A stretch of DNA of 64,000 bases from Typhlomys cinereus (lineage: Eukaryota > Chordata > Mammalia > Rodentia > Platacanthomyidae), in assembly GCA_023101885.1 (NCBI GenBank), contig JALPQD010000245.1, forward strand, positions 2,632,786-2,696,785. The letters are read 5' to 3'. Of this stretch, positions 1 to 12,300 are shown in pieces. The notes under the pieces are model-generated. The model was given only the letters and a program-made list of their open reading frames with translations, was not told where the DNA came from and made no database searches. The first letter of the stretch is position 1, and every line of letters starts with the position of its first letter. The translations under genes were made by a program, and so were the position numbers.

Positions 1-530
1 AAGTGGATTTGTCTCATGTATACACATACATATAACTATAGACATAATATAGATGTCTATGTATATGTATAGAATGTACATATAATTATATACATATAGT
101 ATGCATATATGTGTAGTTGTATATGCACATTTATGTATACACATATACATAGTTGTATATACACATATGACATAAATATGTATATTCACATATATAGTCA
201 TATATATGCCTATGTACACAATGTATATGTACATATACATACAGCTATTACAGATATACACAGACATATGTATCTATAACTATATATATACGTGCACATA
301 TACATATAGCTATATATGTACAGATCTAAACATACATATAATTATACGTATACATATATGTATGTACATGTAGTGATGTTTATGCATAAACGTATATGCA
401 CATATACACATACATATAGTTATATATACATACACACATATATACATATGCATATGTGCATTGTGCAGTTATATTAAAAACATATACAAAGTTATATAAG
501 CTTATACATAAATATATGTGTTTATGTTCT
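1..530. repeat. AT-rich degenerate (CATATA)n tract
   Basis: About 500 bases of alternating purine/pyrimidine sequence built from CATATA, ACATAT and TGTATA units with many substitutions. Simple low-complexity DNA; the short open frame in it is a by-product of the repeat. Confidence 0.85.
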
Positions 531-899
531 GGAGCCAAATATGAGTGATCATAGTCTGGGAACATAGATTTAGGTCACCCCAACCTCCGTGTTTTACTGT
601 GCTAACAGTTTCTTAGGGTTCTATAATCACCAAGCAAAGAACACTACAAATCAAGACAGTTTCCAAATGCATTGGAGACACCAGGTGGAATCTAGGGGTC
701 TTTTAAATTGATCCATTTCCAAAAGTGTTGCTTGCAAACCACAGGATGTTAAGGCAGACAAGGAGGAAGAGCAAGGACAGGCTATCAAGGAGGTGTAGAG
801 ATCCCTCGAGGTAAGATGTAATTTGGCTCAGAACCTGCACCATTCCAATGCTCTCCACAGCCATTAGAATTCTAGTCAGCCCAATTAATCTAGGAGCTT
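531..899. other. Non-repetitive interval, nothing recognised
   Basis: Mixed-composition sequence without a long open frame, SINE boxes or LTR ends. I see no feature here. Confidence 0.5.
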
Positions 900-902
900 A
901 TG

Positions 903-1003
903 TTCAAAACATACACAATATATATATGTGTGTGTGTATGTATGTCTATGTGTATATATGTATTTGTGTGTGTATATATGTGTGTGTATATATATAGAGA
1001 GAG
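903..1003. repeat. (TATG)n/(TG)n microsatellite
   Basis: Alternating TATATG and TGTG units followed by a short GA run. Simple repeat. Confidence 0.85.
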
Positions 1004-1785
1004 AACTATACATATACATTTATATAAATTATTTGTTTCTTCTTGGTGGCTCAAGAGCTGTTTTTTCATATACCCACTGAATGTGCTACATGATTGGAAG
1101 CCTTTTCTCCTCTTCATTCTTCTGACCTAGAGCTGCTGCTTCCCCATCCAATCACGACACTTTCGCTGCCAGGTGTGCTTGGGAGGACTTTAGTGGACAG
1201 GCAAGGCTGAGAAAAGGTGAAAAGTAAGTATACAGATACCCAGGAACCAGGCTGGAGCCAGGAATAAGCCCCGCTGAGCATAACTCCCTCCAAAGCATGC
1301 TCACTTCTGCAGCATAGAGAGCTGTAGTCCCCAATGATTTTACAAATTCAAATCTAGAAACTAACAAATCCATTTGTTTGGACAGTGAAAAATATCTCCA
1401 AATTTCTTTTTTTTTTCTTGAGTAGAGGAAGCTTCAAAATTTCTTTTGCCTATAATTTTATGCATGCATTTGATCTTAATTTCACATACATAAAATACAC
1501 AAATACATTATGTGTGTGGTATCATGGCCGAATACAGGCAGGCTGTAGGCAATATGTACATTAGTTTTAGCCCATGCTATGTAAAATCCTTGGCATTTCA
1601 GCCACTTGAGAACCAAATTCAGTTCACCTGCGGGGGCCGAACGACTAGAAAGGAGAGTTTCTCCATGTGACTCCAATCCACTCTGGGTTTTCCTAGTTTT
1701 TCTGCTTTTCTTTGAACTCACTTGCCTTCCTGTTTTAGGATTTGCACTATATTGTGCAAATGAGATCATGCCCTACTGCCTCTTG
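1004..1785. other. Non-repetitive interval, nothing recognised
   Basis: No long open frame and no recognised repeat. Small frames on both strands lack any protein-family signature. Confidence 0.45.
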
Positions 1786-1790
1786 GTTGT

Positions 1791-1900
1791 GTATGTGCAT
1801 GTGTGTGTGTGTGTGCACGTGCACTTGCATGTAGGTATATGTGTGCATGTATGTGTGTTTTTTGTGCATGCACACGTATGTGTGTGTGCATGTGTCATAT
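1791..1900. repeat. TG-rich microsatellite
   Basis: Imperfect TG/TGCA tract directly upstream of a MaLR-like repeat. Confidence 0.8.
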
Positions 1901-1907
1901 AGGGGTA

Positions 1908-2250
1908 TGTGTGGCGGCTTGAATGTGAAATGTCCCCTACGGCTCACATGTCTGAGCGCTTGGATCCCAGTTGGTTGGTGTTGTTTGATGAGGTTAGGGA
2001 CCCTTAGCAGGGGGAGTTTCACTGGGAGGTGTGGCTTGGGGTTTTGGTAGTCCAACCCCAGTTGCTGACCTTTTTCTGCTTCCCCGGTCTGGATGTAATG
2101 CTCTTCTCCGCAGTGTCTCACTCCTTGATGGATTCTCCCATCTGTGGAAATGTAAGCCTCTAATGACTGAAGCCCTTTCTCTCTAGACTTGCTTTGGTCA
2201 GTGTGATAGCGCAGCAACAGGAAAGGCAATTGGAACAAAGTGCGTGTAAG
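1908..2250 (+). mobile_element. MaLR-like LTR fragment
   Basis: The sequence contains GGCTTGAATGTGAAATGTCC near its start, then 'GCTCACATGT' and a 'GGAAATGTAAGCCTC' stretch. This is the pattern of mammalian MaLR LTRs, in which a GTTTGAATGTG-type start is followed by AATGTCCCC and CTCATGTGTT. A related copy with a different start lies at 25218-25640. Ends are approximate and no target-site duplication was found. Family assignment is from memory of the pattern, not from a search. Confidence 0.5.
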
Positions 2251-2284
2251 CATAAGGTCGACACCTAGTGTTTCCACCTTATCT

Positions 2285-2512
2285 TGGGAGACAGGATCTG
2301 TCGTTGGACTCCGTGCTCACAGATTGACTGGATTTGCTAGTTGGGCAGTGAATTCCGAGGATCTATCTGTCTCCATCCATTCCTCTGTGCAGACACACAT
2401 CATCGCACCTGGCCTTTTTTTTTTTTTGTAATGAGCATTGGGGGTTTAAACTCAGATCCTCACAGCTGTGCAGGAGGCACTTTACCACCTGAGCCCTCTC
2501 CCCGGCCCTTTG
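2285..2512 (-). mobile_element. B4-type SINE, antisense
   Basis: Read on the plus strand, a B1-like 'GAGACAGGATCT' half is followed by a T-run and a tRNA-like end ('AAACTCAGATCCTCAC ... ACCTGAGCCCTCTCC'). This is the order expected for a B1 plus tRNA/ID fusion (B4) in antisense. Diverged, hence old. Confidence 0.55.
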
Positions 2513-3337
2513 CTGGTCTTTCTCAAGGGCTTCCTCGGGTCTCTCTGTCTCACAGGTTCTCAAATCTGAGCATGTCTCATCCTCACCGGGAGCGCTTGAG
2601 CGCCATTGGCAGCCTCTTCACCTTGTTCCTAAGGTTTCTGGTGGAGCAGGTGTACAAGGTCCAGGAGCAAAGATTTACATCATGACCCTGGCCAGGTTTC
2701 TGCCTCTGACACAAAGATGGTTCTCTTAAGCACCCCTGCGCCTCCATGTTAGTAGGTTTTAATTCCCTTGGCAAATTCACTACGCTGCCTTCTCTGGTTA
2801 GGTGCGTGTTGGATGTCCATCATCTCAATGAGAATTTGTTCTCTGAGGTCAAGAAAATGGTACCGTGTCTTTAGTGCTTCTGATAAACCCGTGAAACAAC
2901 AGATGAAGAGGAGGCACTGACTTTCATCCCAGAAACCATCTTGCATGTCTCTGTTCTAGATGTTGGTAAGAGCTGGGGGGGGTGGGCAGGAGGACAGGGT
3001 CTGGGCTTCCTCTGTAGGCTAACATGAACTGAAACACCCCACCTTCCCTCTAACTGACACAGGCCCTTATAGAAGAGACAGAAACTGCCCGTCTCTCGGC
3101 ACAGAAGATGCTGGTTAAAAAGGATGCTTCCCTGGATCCCGTGGGAAAGGCTCTGGACCCTGTCCTGGGTGCAGGACCTTTCAGGATGCATGTGCCTCTG
3201 GACATAAACGTGGTCTAGAAACCGGGAAACACTCTGGTTTGATTGACATCTCCCAGGAGAACTCATTAAGAATTTGTTGCTTTTAAATGATTTAGGAAGA
3301 AAACATCTTTTTAAATTTTTTTCCCTTGTCATGCACA
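2513..3337. other. Non-repetitive interval, nothing recognised
   Basis: Ordinary mixed sequence. The 187-codon minus frame overlapping its right part runs through the adjacent CA array and has no recognisable domain. Confidence 0.45.
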
Positions 3338-3385
<48 letters not shown>

Positions 3386-3618
3386 TGTGTGTGTGGTGTA
3401 GGACACTTGAGCGTGTGTACCTGTTGAGATCCAAGAATGAGTTCAGGAATCATCCTGGATTGTTCTCTCTCTTTATTGCTTTGCTCTGGGATTTTCAAGG
3501 GCTGGAATTACAGGCCATCACCATTTCCACTTGGCATTTTTACGTGGAGTCTGGGATCCAAACTCAGGTATTTTTGCTTTCGAAGCAAGGTCTATAACCC
3601 GTGAGCCTTCTCAGCCCT
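3338..3618 (-). mobile_element. CA-tailed B2-like SINE, antisense
   Basis: Antisense copy: the TG run (sense CA tail) at 3342-3395 is followed by the body with 'AGGAATCATCCTGGATTG' and 'CTTTGCTCTGGGATTTTC', then the tRNA-like head ending 'GTGAGCCTTCTCAGCCC'. Moderately diverged. Confidence 0.8.
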
Positions 3619-3639
3619 TGTTTTTGTTTTTAAATTCTG

Positions 3640-3790
3640 ATGTGTTCATTTGCGGAGGGCTGGGGATGTGAGGTATACACGGACATGCCCAAGGCACAGG
3701 TGGATGTTAGAGGACAACTTTCAGAAGCCAGTTCTGTTTTTCCACCACGTGGGCTTCTGAGAATTGAAATGAAGTCTTCACGTCTGCAGA
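3640..3790 (-). mobile_element. B3-type SINE, antisense (partial)
   Basis: Contains 'GTTAGAGGACAACTTTCAG' and 'CCACCACGTGGGCTTCTGAG', the signature of the B3 body in antisense. The tRNA-like head is missing or too diverged to see. Confidence 0.5.
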
Positions 3791-5379
3791 TAGATACCTT
3801 ATTCACATTTATAAAGCCTGGCAGAAACAGATTCCTGATTTTTTTTGTTGTTGTTATCAGCACTCAGTCTTTTTCAAGTTGATTTTTTTTTAAAGAAACC
3901 CAGGAATTTGCAATCTTTGAGAGCATGCATCACAATCACATTAGCATATATAGTTGGATAAGATGCTTGCTTTTCAAAGGAGAAATATAAATCCCAAGTC
4001 AAAACCATCTGGCCCCTTTTCTTGCAGAACATCTTCCCTCAGTTGGGCAGGATTCACTCTTTCTTTAGAAAAGATCCCAGTGGTCTTCCGCTCTGTGTGG
4101 GCAAGCATTCTCTCTTTTCCTTTGCTGCTGAAGAAACATGAGCCACAGCCTTTTGTAACTAAGCCAAAAGAAGCTTGATTCTGTAGTCCCCAGATTAAGA
4201 CAGGGTACCATTAATTTTCATAAGAATAAACAAGTTGTAAGCTCAGGGTGCTTCGGAAGGTAAATAAAACCACATTACATTACAAAAGAAATCAGTGGAA
4301 AGCCGCCTCTGTTGTATTTCACAGCAATTAGCTGGGTGGTTCGTTATTGTTTTGCACTGAGTTCTACACTGGAAAATCAAATTTGAAAAGCAGGCTGGGA
4401 ATAAGGGGCAGGCATTTATTACCAGTTACTTTTGGAAGGCGCTACTTACGCCTAGAATTATTGGGATTTCAACATCTGGGTGCAATTCCTGACCTGGAAA
4501 GTTTGGCTTACAATTCTAACCTGAGAGTTGCCTTGGGCTTAGGGGCCATTTTAGGAAGGCAGAACTAAGGAATATTGTCAAGCAGTTGGTTTGCTAAGGC
4601 CCTGGGTATTTCTGGAGCATCAAAGATGCATATGCTTAGCAAAGACAGTTCGCTTGGGATCAGTTTCGACACATCATCTATTCATGGCCTCTGGGTTGCA
4701 CAAATTTTAATTGCCAACATCCAATTAAAGTCATGGATGTTTCAGAAAAGCATGCTCACATTTTATGACTGCACTGTTGTGCACATGGGATTGTAAATAT
4801 TTATGTAGCTAAGTGGGATTATGTCTCAGTGGTGGCATGGATGGATAGGTAGAAGGGATGGAAGTTTCTGGCAGGGGAAAAGCCACAGCATTGGAGTTAG
4901 GTTGGCCATGTGGACCTTTGTGTTCAGAGAAGTTACAATTTTGTCTAAGTTGCTCAATGTTCCCTCACTTTCAAGGGGGTACGGCCAGCTTTGAAACATA
5001 GCTTTACAATGGAACTTGGGGTCTATAGACTGTACAGCTTGTGCCTTCTGTGATAAACAAGTATCTTAACAAATTTGGGAGAGTTGGTTGGATGAGTTTT
5101 GAGTGCGTTTCTCACTATCTCTGTGACTACCTTGGCTTTGCTAACTTGAGACACCGTTTGAATGAAGGATGTCTTGAGCCCCTCCTGTGGTAATGTAAAT
5201 GGGTTGTATAATAGCAATATTTAACATACAAATTAAGTCTGGGCAGTCTCCTCTTTATTTCTTGTCCATGACAAGGAAGGCACGTTGAAATCACAAGTTA
5301 ACATGCACGGGAATTTCAGAGTATCCATTGGTTTGATGGAGTGTTCACATATGACATCCACTTCTTTTATTTAATGTGC
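3791..5379. other. Non-repetitive interval, nothing recognised
   Basis: About 1.6 kb without a recognisable mobile element. Short open frames (up to about 75 codons) have no family resemblance and no flanking splice signals that I would defend. Confidence 0.45.
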
Positions 5380-5572
5380 ATGTGTGTATGTGTATGTATA
5401 TGTGTGTACATGTGTGTATGTGTGTTTATGTGTATATGTGTACCTGTATGTCTACATATGTGTATGTACGTGTGTATGTATGTGTGTATATGTGTATACA
5501 TGTATGTATGTGCATATGTGTACATATGTGTATATGTGTGTATATGTATATGTGCATACATACACAAGAGGC
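5375..5572. repeat. (TGTATG)n/(TGTATA)n tract
   Basis: About 200 bases of imperfect TGTGTATG units. The long open frames here in four reading frames are artefacts of the period. Confidence 0.9.
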
Positions 5573-5599
5573 TGACATCGGATGTCTTTCTCAGTCACT

Positions 5600-5830
5600 A
5601 TTCATCTTATTTTCTGAGACAGGGTCTCACAGGGACCTGGGGTTCACTGATTTGCCTGGACCATCTGGTCAGCAGGTCTCAGGAATCCCCCCTTGACTCT
5701 GTCTCCCCAGCACTGAGATTATAGACATTTACCACAGTGCCTGACTTTTTACGTGGTGGCCAGGGATCCGAACTCAGGTCCTCATGCTGGCGCAGCAAGC
5801 ACTTTACTGACTGAGCTGTCTCCCTGGTGT
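5600..5830 (-). mobile_element. B4-type SINE, antisense
   Basis: Plus strand shows 'GAGACAGGGTCTCACAGGG' (B1 half, antisense), 'CCCAGCACTGAGATTATAG', then 'GGATCCGAACTCAGGTCCTC' and 'ACTGACTGAGCTGTCTCCC', the antisense tRNA-like head. This is the B1 plus ID-like fusion expected of rodent B4. Confidence 0.75.
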
Positions 5831-6227
5831 TTTTTCATTTCTAGTCTTTCTGTAAAGAACTAAAGCCATATGGCTTGATCTCACATCTATGTTCTACAGA
5901 GCAGTGACTGTGCTCAGATCACAACTTTGCCATGGACTTTCCCACAGTGCAATGTCTGGCCCAACTCTGAACCTGCAGGAGGATCACAGTTTGCCCTGCG
6001 TGAAGCGAGGGACATGTTCTGACCCATGGGCATCTTTGACATTTCCTGCAGCAGAAGCAGCCCTCAGCAATGAGCAGACCACCAGACTTCTTCGTTATGC
6101 AGGAGAATTCAAGCTCTCCTAATGAGTGCAGACTTCATCCACACCATCCAAGCATCCTCATGCAAACTGGAGGTGGGGGGGGATGATTTAAATGGAAACC
6201 CCAAACTATGAAGGTCACTGTCGGAGC

Positions 6228-6572
6228 AACTTTTCTTTCTACTGCTGTGAGACAATGTTCAGATACAATGCAATACTCAGATACTTAAGGGAGGTTTATT
6301 TGGCTAACAGTTCCAGAGACAGATATAGTCCAGTATGGTGGAAAAGGCATAGTAAGAGGCAAAAGCTGGGGTCTGGCTCAAATCATGATCCTCACCATGG
6401 AGCAAGAGCAAAACAGCAATCAGGGCAGGGCTACTCAACCTCAAGACCCTCCTCCCCCAAGATGTGCCTTTCTCCATCAAGACTTCACCTCCTAAAAGTA
6501 GTTTAAACATTAAACCCATCTAAGGATGCAAATATGCAAGCCTGTGGGGAACAGCTCACATTCAACTCGCAA
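6228..6572 (+). repeat. Dispersed repeat, family not assigned (copy 1)
   Basis: Shares 'TTTCT.CTGCTGTGAGA', 'TATGGTGGAAAAGGC', 'CAAGACTTCACCTCC' and 'AAGGATGCA.A' in the same order as 23226-23525. Two copies in one window make it an interspersed repeat. It resembles rodent DNA-transposon-derived repeats beginning with TTCTGTTGCTGTGA, but I cannot assign the family. Confidence 0.55.
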
Positions 6573-7070
6573 CAAGCACACTGTGCACACTCAGCATTCC
6601 ACTATGTCAGTGGGGTTATCTATATGGTCTCCATCTATATGTTGTAAATACCACTGTCACAAGTCACCCGGATTCAGTGGCCCTTTTTTATTTAAAATTC
6701 TCTTTAAAACCCAGTTATGTTAGGGCTCAGGAAATTGCTGGCTGATCCTACATTGATTGGGTCAATCGAAATGTAATTTCCTGGCTGGCCGCATCAGCTC
6801 GTTCCATCTAGAAAATCTTTCTGTGTTTAGAACTTTAGGAAAACAGAAGAAACGGATAAATGGTGGGAACTGAGTGTAGACTGTGTGTGAGGTTTCAGTT
6901 AAGTGCTTCAGATCAGCAAACAGGTCAGGGCTGCAGAATCAGCGTCTACTTGGGTCTCCTCCTGGAAAGCTAAGTGCCTGTACTCACAGATTCCTTGACT
7001 GATATGTGATTCAGCCTGGTACTTGAGTTCTGGGGGCAATGCAGGTGGGTTCAGTCACAGGTCCCAGTAT
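6573..7070. other. Non-repetitive interval, nothing recognised
   Basis: About 500 bases upstream of the MaLR-type element. I see no gene or repeat signature. Confidence 0.4.
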
Positions 7071-7075
7071 AGCAA

Positions 7076-7483
7076 TGTCATAGTTAGGCACAGGTGTCAA
7101 CTTGACAGTTGAGGGTTTGAGCTCTGGGCACATTTGTGGAGAATAAGTGGTTGAGTTAAGCCCAGAGCAAACCTGCAGGAGATTGTCTAGCTGATGGGGA
7201 AGCCCAGCCTATGGTGTGTGGGATTAGGCCCTGGAATAAATCACAGAGAGCTGGTTGAGAAAGTCGGCATCTTTCCGTTCACTTGGCCAGACATGCTGGT
7301 TTGACAAGTAAGGATTATCCATCTCTCAGCTGTTATGTGGTGATGGTGTGGCCAGTTCCCTCGGCCCTAGTGGCCCAAGCTGGACTCAGAACTGTAACCA
7401 GACTGTCATAAGGAAATAAACCCCTTGTTCCCTTAAGCTGTTTGATGGTCATTTATCAGCAACCATGCAGGCTGACTGCAACA
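7076..7483 (+). mobile_element. 5' LTR of an ERVL-MaLR-type element
   Basis: A 408-bp LTR starting TGTCATAGTT and ending TGCAACA (TG...CA ends), with 'GGAAATAAACCCCTTG' as polyadenylation signal. The same LTR occurs as solo copies at 27122-27546, 33534-33946 (minus), 36764-37190, and as the truncated partner at 14736-14924. The five bases before it (AGCAA, 7071-7075) match the five after the partner LTR (AGCAG, 14925-14929) at 4 of 5 positions, as expected for a 5-bp ERVL/MaLR target-site duplication with one later change. Confidence 0.8.
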
Positions 7484-7488
7484 GAATT

Positions 7489-7506
7489 TGGTACCAGAAG
7501 TAGGAT
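7489..7506 (+). promoter_or_regulatory. tRNA-Leu-type primer binding site
   Basis: Six bases after the LTR end the sequence reads TGGTACCAGAAGTAGGAT. This is the form of the primer site complementary to the 3' end of tRNA-Leu used by ERVL and inherited by MaLR elements. It fixes the element's orientation as plus. Confidence 0.7.
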
Positions 7507-8381
7507 GTTGCTGATAAATCTGACTATGTGGATTCTATGGCTTTTGAATGGTTTTGCTGAACAAAGTTTGAAATGTTTGAAGATATTTTGTGGATTACTA
7601 ATACTGTTCTGCAGAGTTTGGTGAGCCATTTGGAAAATAGTGATGCCGAGAGAGTTGTGAATTGTTTTGGCCCAATTTGTGATGAGGGGACCAAGTGCTT
7701 TGGTTGAATTTAAAGATGATAGACTGGTTTGTTTGACAGAGGAGAGCTGTGTTGGTGGCTGTGAAGCTCTGGATGTGGAAAGGGCAGGCAGCAGAACAGC
7801 TGCCATTGTTAGAGAAATGAACATCAGTGAAGGAAAACCTAGTGACTCTCACTGGGATGGTGGAAGGTGTGAAAACCACCATATAGTGAGTTTGTGGCTT
7901 GAAAACTCAGAATACTTCAGGCTGAAAGCCCAAGTTAAAGCTGTTTTTTGCCCTTTGAAGTTTGGCTGCCTAGAAGAGGCTTTTCCAGCACCAGAGCACA
8001 AGATTTGGTGCAGCTGTGGCTCAAGTGGACCAAACTGCCTTTCAAACTCACTTCAGAGTCTGTCAGCATCCCCCAGATGGTATTGGTTTTGGTGAACAAT
8101 TTGAGGTGTTCATGAAAAGCATCAAAAGCTTGGCACCAAGTGGCAGGCAGTAGAGTTCCTGCAAGAGAAGATGAAGCTTATAGCTGCAGAGACGAACCCA
8201 GAGAGCTGGAGATGCCAGAACCGTGGGATATATGCTGAGGAGAGTTGTGAGTGGAGATTCAGCCTGGTTCAGAGGAACTCTGCTTTTACAACTTCGAGCT
8301 GCAAACCGAGACTGGGACTGCCTAGAATCTTTGAGGCACCATGATTACATGATGAGCAACAAAAGATGGACATTGAAGTAC

Positions 8382-8396
8382 AGGATGCAGTGATTT
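8382..8396. repeat. Target-site duplication, left copy (L1)
   Basis: AGGATGCAGTGATTT, identical to 14691-14705. Perfect 15-bp duplication flanking the L1, the hallmark of target-primed reverse transcription. Confidence 0.95.
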
Positions 8397-8431
8397 TTTT
8401 TATTGGAATCTTTTTTTTTATTAAAAATTTA
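8397..8431 (-). other. L1 poly(A) end with a short non-A interruption
   Basis: On the L1 strand the element ends in an AATAAA-type stretch with an 8-base A run, then GATTCCAAT, then a final A run joined to the target-site duplication. The short non-A block suggests read-through past a first poly(A) site or a copied tail of the source element. Confidence 0.6.
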
Positions 8432-8457
8432 ATTATACATTTTAAAATTTTTTACCA

Positions 8458-8512
8458 GTTCCCTCCCTTCCCCCTCCTCCCCCTCCCCTTCCCCCAGTGC
8501 CTCCCCCCCAAT
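8458..8512 (-). promoter_or_regulatory. L1 3' UTR polypurine tract
   Basis: The plus strand is nearly pure C/T with several CCCC runs, so the L1 strand is a G/A tract with multiple GGG runs. Such tracts are typical of mammalian L1 3' regions and can form G-quadruplexes. The same tract recurs at 56340-56385 in the truncated plus-strand copy and, diverged, at 30808-30865. Confidence 0.75.
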
Positions 8513-9385
8513 TCCCAGAGAGTCCTTTATTGTGTACGCCTAACTCTCCTCTGGGTCCTCCTCTCTGATGACATATAAGGACCCAGTGGCATTTCCATAA
8601 GCCCTTTCTCTTGTTCCCCTTAAGCATAAGATCACTACTATGGCTGTCAATCCCTTGCCTCCAGGGGTCTCGGTGCCCTTAACAGATGCTAGACTTTATG
8701 AGGGCAACAGTGCGTTGGACATTGTGCAGGGCATGCAAAGTCCCATTATGATTGCTTTGGCCCCAACTATTGTTGAGAATCTTGCAAATCGTTGCTCCTC
8801 CCATCCTTTTGCTCTTACAATCTTACTGCCCCCTCTTCCGCAAATGTCCCTGAGCTCCAGGATGGGGAGAGATTAGGCTGGCCTAGTTCTATGTGATTGA
8901 TATAGAGTCTCTGAAGTTCTGGATTGTGGTTTGTTGATTTTCTTTTGCAGTTTTGCTGCTCCTGCAATTCCCTTCACTCCATTCTGCTGGGCACTGTATG
9001 TCACCCCCTGGCCAGAGACAAAAAGCTGTTAAACTGGAGTCTTGTTGTAATAGCACATTCAAGGGTAGATGTAATAAGAGTAGGAAACCTCACTGAGGGA
9101 GGGGTCCATCACCCATTTGCAAAATGATTACTTTTTATCTGCTAGACTATATGCCCTTCCCTTCTGGTGAGATCAGGAAAGAACGTCTGTGAACTTAACC
9201 AGGTTTCTCATTACTTACTTGCAGACCTTGATGGAGGCCTATTTTCTCTGCTGTAACATGGTCTCCTCTCTCCTTGTTTCTGGTGTGGCCCTCCTAACCC
9301 ATCTCTCTTGTTCATAATCCTTGCAATTACTGTGTTACATAGGTTTACTTTTGAGTGTCTCAATGTGGGCTGGGTGAGTTTGGTA

Positions 9386-12300
9386 CTAGGAGCCACCTAT
9401 TAGGGAGTACATACGGCGCTTAATTTTCTGGGTTTGGGATACTTCACTTAATATAATTCTTTCTAATGATATCCATTTCCCAGCAAATTCCAGTAATTCA
9501 TCATTTTTGATGGCTGAGTAGTACTCCATTGTATAGATGTACCACAGTTTCCTTATCCACTCGTCAACTGTTGGACATTTAGGTTGATTCCATGACTTTG
9601 CTATTGTAAACAGTGCTGCTATGAACATGGTCGAGCTTGTGCTATCGAGGCGAACCCCTGCTGCATGGGGGGTTATTCCCAAAAGTGGGATAGCAGGGTC
9701 ATACGGCATTTCAATCTTTAATTTCTTTAAGAATCTCCAGACAGCTCGCCAGAGTGGCTGTATGAGCCTGCATTCCCACCAACAATGTAGGAGAGTTCCC
9801 CTCTCTCCACATCCTCTCCAGCATTTGTCGTTGTTTGTATTGTGGATTTTTGCCATCCTGACCGGGGTGAGATGATATCTCAGGGAAGTTTTGATTTGCA
9901 TTTCCCTGATGGCGAAGGAAGTGGAGCATTTTTTAAGATAATTGTTAGACATTTTAATTTCATCCCTGGTAAAGTTTCTTTGAAGTTCCAGGGCCCATTT
10001 TTTAATTGGGCCAGTGTTTTCCTTGGAGTTTAATTTTCTAAGTTCTTTGTGCACTCTGGACAGTAGAGCTCTGTCAGATATGTGGTTAGTGAAGATTTTC
10101 TCCCATTCTGTGGGTTGCCTTTGAGCTCGTGTGACAATCTCTTTATCTGAACAGAAGCTCTTTAATTTCACAAGATCCCAACTGTTGAGAGTTGGTAGCA
10201 GTGACTGTGCCATTGGATGTCTGTTTAGGAAGTGTTGGCCTAGCCCAATCAGCTCGAGGGAGTTCCCTATCCTTTCAACTATGGTTTTTAAAGTCTCTGG
10301 CCTGATATCAAGGTCCTTGATCCATTTGGAATTAAGTCTTGTACATGGTGACAAGTACCGGTCCAGCTTTAATCTTCTGCATGTGGAGATCCAGTTTTGC
10401 CAGCACCATTTGTTGAAGATGCTGTTCTTTTTCCATTGGATTCTTTGGGCCCCTTTGTCAAAGACCAAATGGCTGTAACTTTGTGGGCTTATATCTGGGT
10501 CTTCAATCCTTATCCATTGATCTGTGTGTCTATTTTGGAGCCAGTACCAGGCTGTCTTTATAACTATGGATTTGTAGTATAGACTTAGGTTTGGTATGGT
10601 AATACCTCCAGCTGTGTTTTTGTTACTCAGGATTGTTTTTGCTATCCTGGGTCTTTTGTGCCTCCATATGAGCTTTGAGATTGTTTGGTCAACTTCTTTG
10701 AAGAATTGCTTTGGGATTTTGATTGGTATAGCATTGAATCTGTATATTGCCTTTGGTAGGATGGTCATTTTTACAATGTTGATTCTGCCAATCCAGGAAC
10801 AAGGGAGGTCTTTCCACCTTCTGGTGTCTTCTGCAATTTCTTTCTTGAGGGTTTTAAAGTTTTCATTGTAAAGGTCTTTTACCTCCTTAGTTAGGTTTAT
10901 ACCAAGGTATTTCATTTTTTTAGGGGTTATAGTAAATGGCATGGTTTCTCTCAAGGCTTTTTCACTTCTTTCATTCTGGGCATATAGGAAGGCCTCTGAT
11001 TTTTGCACATTTATTTTGTATCCTGCCACCCTGCTGAACTTCTCAATTAGTTCCAGGAGCTTCCTGGTGGAGTTTTTGGGATCCCTCAGGTATAAGATCA
11101 TGTCATCTGCAAATAGGGATAGCTTGATTTCTTCCTTGCCGATTTGAATCCCTCTTATGTCCCTTTCTTGTCTTATGGCTTCAGCTAAGACTTCAAGTAC
11201 AATATTGAATAGAAGTGGTGAGAGTGGACAGCCTTGTCTAGTTCCTGATCGAAGTGGGAATGCTTCCAATTGTTCCCCATTGAGCATAATCCTTGCTGTG
11301 GGCTTGTTGTATACAGCTTTTATTATATTGATAAAGGTTCCTTCCATTCCTACTGTCTCTAGCGTTTTGATCATAAAAGGCTGTTGGATCTTGTCAAAAG
11401 CTTTTTCTGCATCTATCGAGAGTATCATGTGGTCTTGGACTTTGGACTGGTTTACATGATGAATTACATTTATTGATTTGCGTATGTTGAACCAACCTTG
11501 TGTGCCGGGGATGAAGCCTACTTGGTCCCCATGAATGATCTTTTTAATATGTTTTTGAATCCGATTTGCTAAGACTTTGTTGAGAATCTTTGCGTCTGTG
11601 TTCATCAGGGAGATCGGCCTATAGTTTTCTTTTTTAAGTGAATCTTTATTAGGTTTTGGGATTAAAACGATATTAGCTTCATAGAAGGAATTTGGTAGTG
11701 TTCCTTCCTTTGCTATTTGATGGAACAGTTTAAGGAGTATTGGTGTTATTAACTCCTTAAATGTCTGGTAGAACTCTGTGCTGAATCCATCTGGTCCAGG
11801 ACATTTTTTGGTGGGAAGATTCGAGATTACTTCCTCAATTTCCTTATATGTTATAGGACTATTTAAATAATTCACAACTTCCTGATTCAATTTAGGTAAG
11901 TTGTGTTTACTTAGAAATTCATCCATCTCTTTTGTGTTGTCAAACTTCACAGAGTATAAGTTTTTGAAATATGATGTTATAATTCTCTGGATTTCTTGGG
12001 TATCAGTAGTGATAACTCCATGTTCATTTCTAATTTTGTTAATTTGGGTTTTCTCTCTCTTGCTTTTGGTTAGTTTAGCTAGGGGTGTATCAATCTTATT
12101 GATTTTTTCAAAGAACCAGCTTTTTGATTGGTTGATTTTTTCTATCGTTTTCTTAGTCTCGATTTCAGATATTTCTCCCCTTATTTTGCTAATCTCTTCT
12201 CTTCTACTGCTTTTGGGATCAGATTGCTCTAGTTTCTCTAAAGCTTTAAGCTGCATTGTTAAGTTGTTTATTTCTGATGTTTCCATTTTTTTGACGTGGG

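Larger units (their letters stand above)
7484..8396 (+). mobile_element. MaLR-type internal region, interrupted by L1
   Basis: About 0.9 kb of non-coding interior following the primer site. Phrases such as 'GGATGTTGCTGATAA' and 'GATATTTTGTGG' resemble MaLR interiors. Open frames (up to 142 codons) show no gag, protease or polymerase motif, as expected for non-autonomous MaLR elements that relied on ERVL proteins. The region stops at the L1 insertion and resumes for about 30 bases after 14705. Confidence 0.65.

Noticed and set aside
7667..8095. 142-codon frame as a host gene or retroviral gag
   Set aside because: It lies in the MaLR-type interior, has no zinc knuckle or capsid motif, and MaLR interiors are non-coding.
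9621..11459. Series of plus-strand frames with hydrophobic segments
   Set aside because: All are antisense shadows of L1 ORF2.
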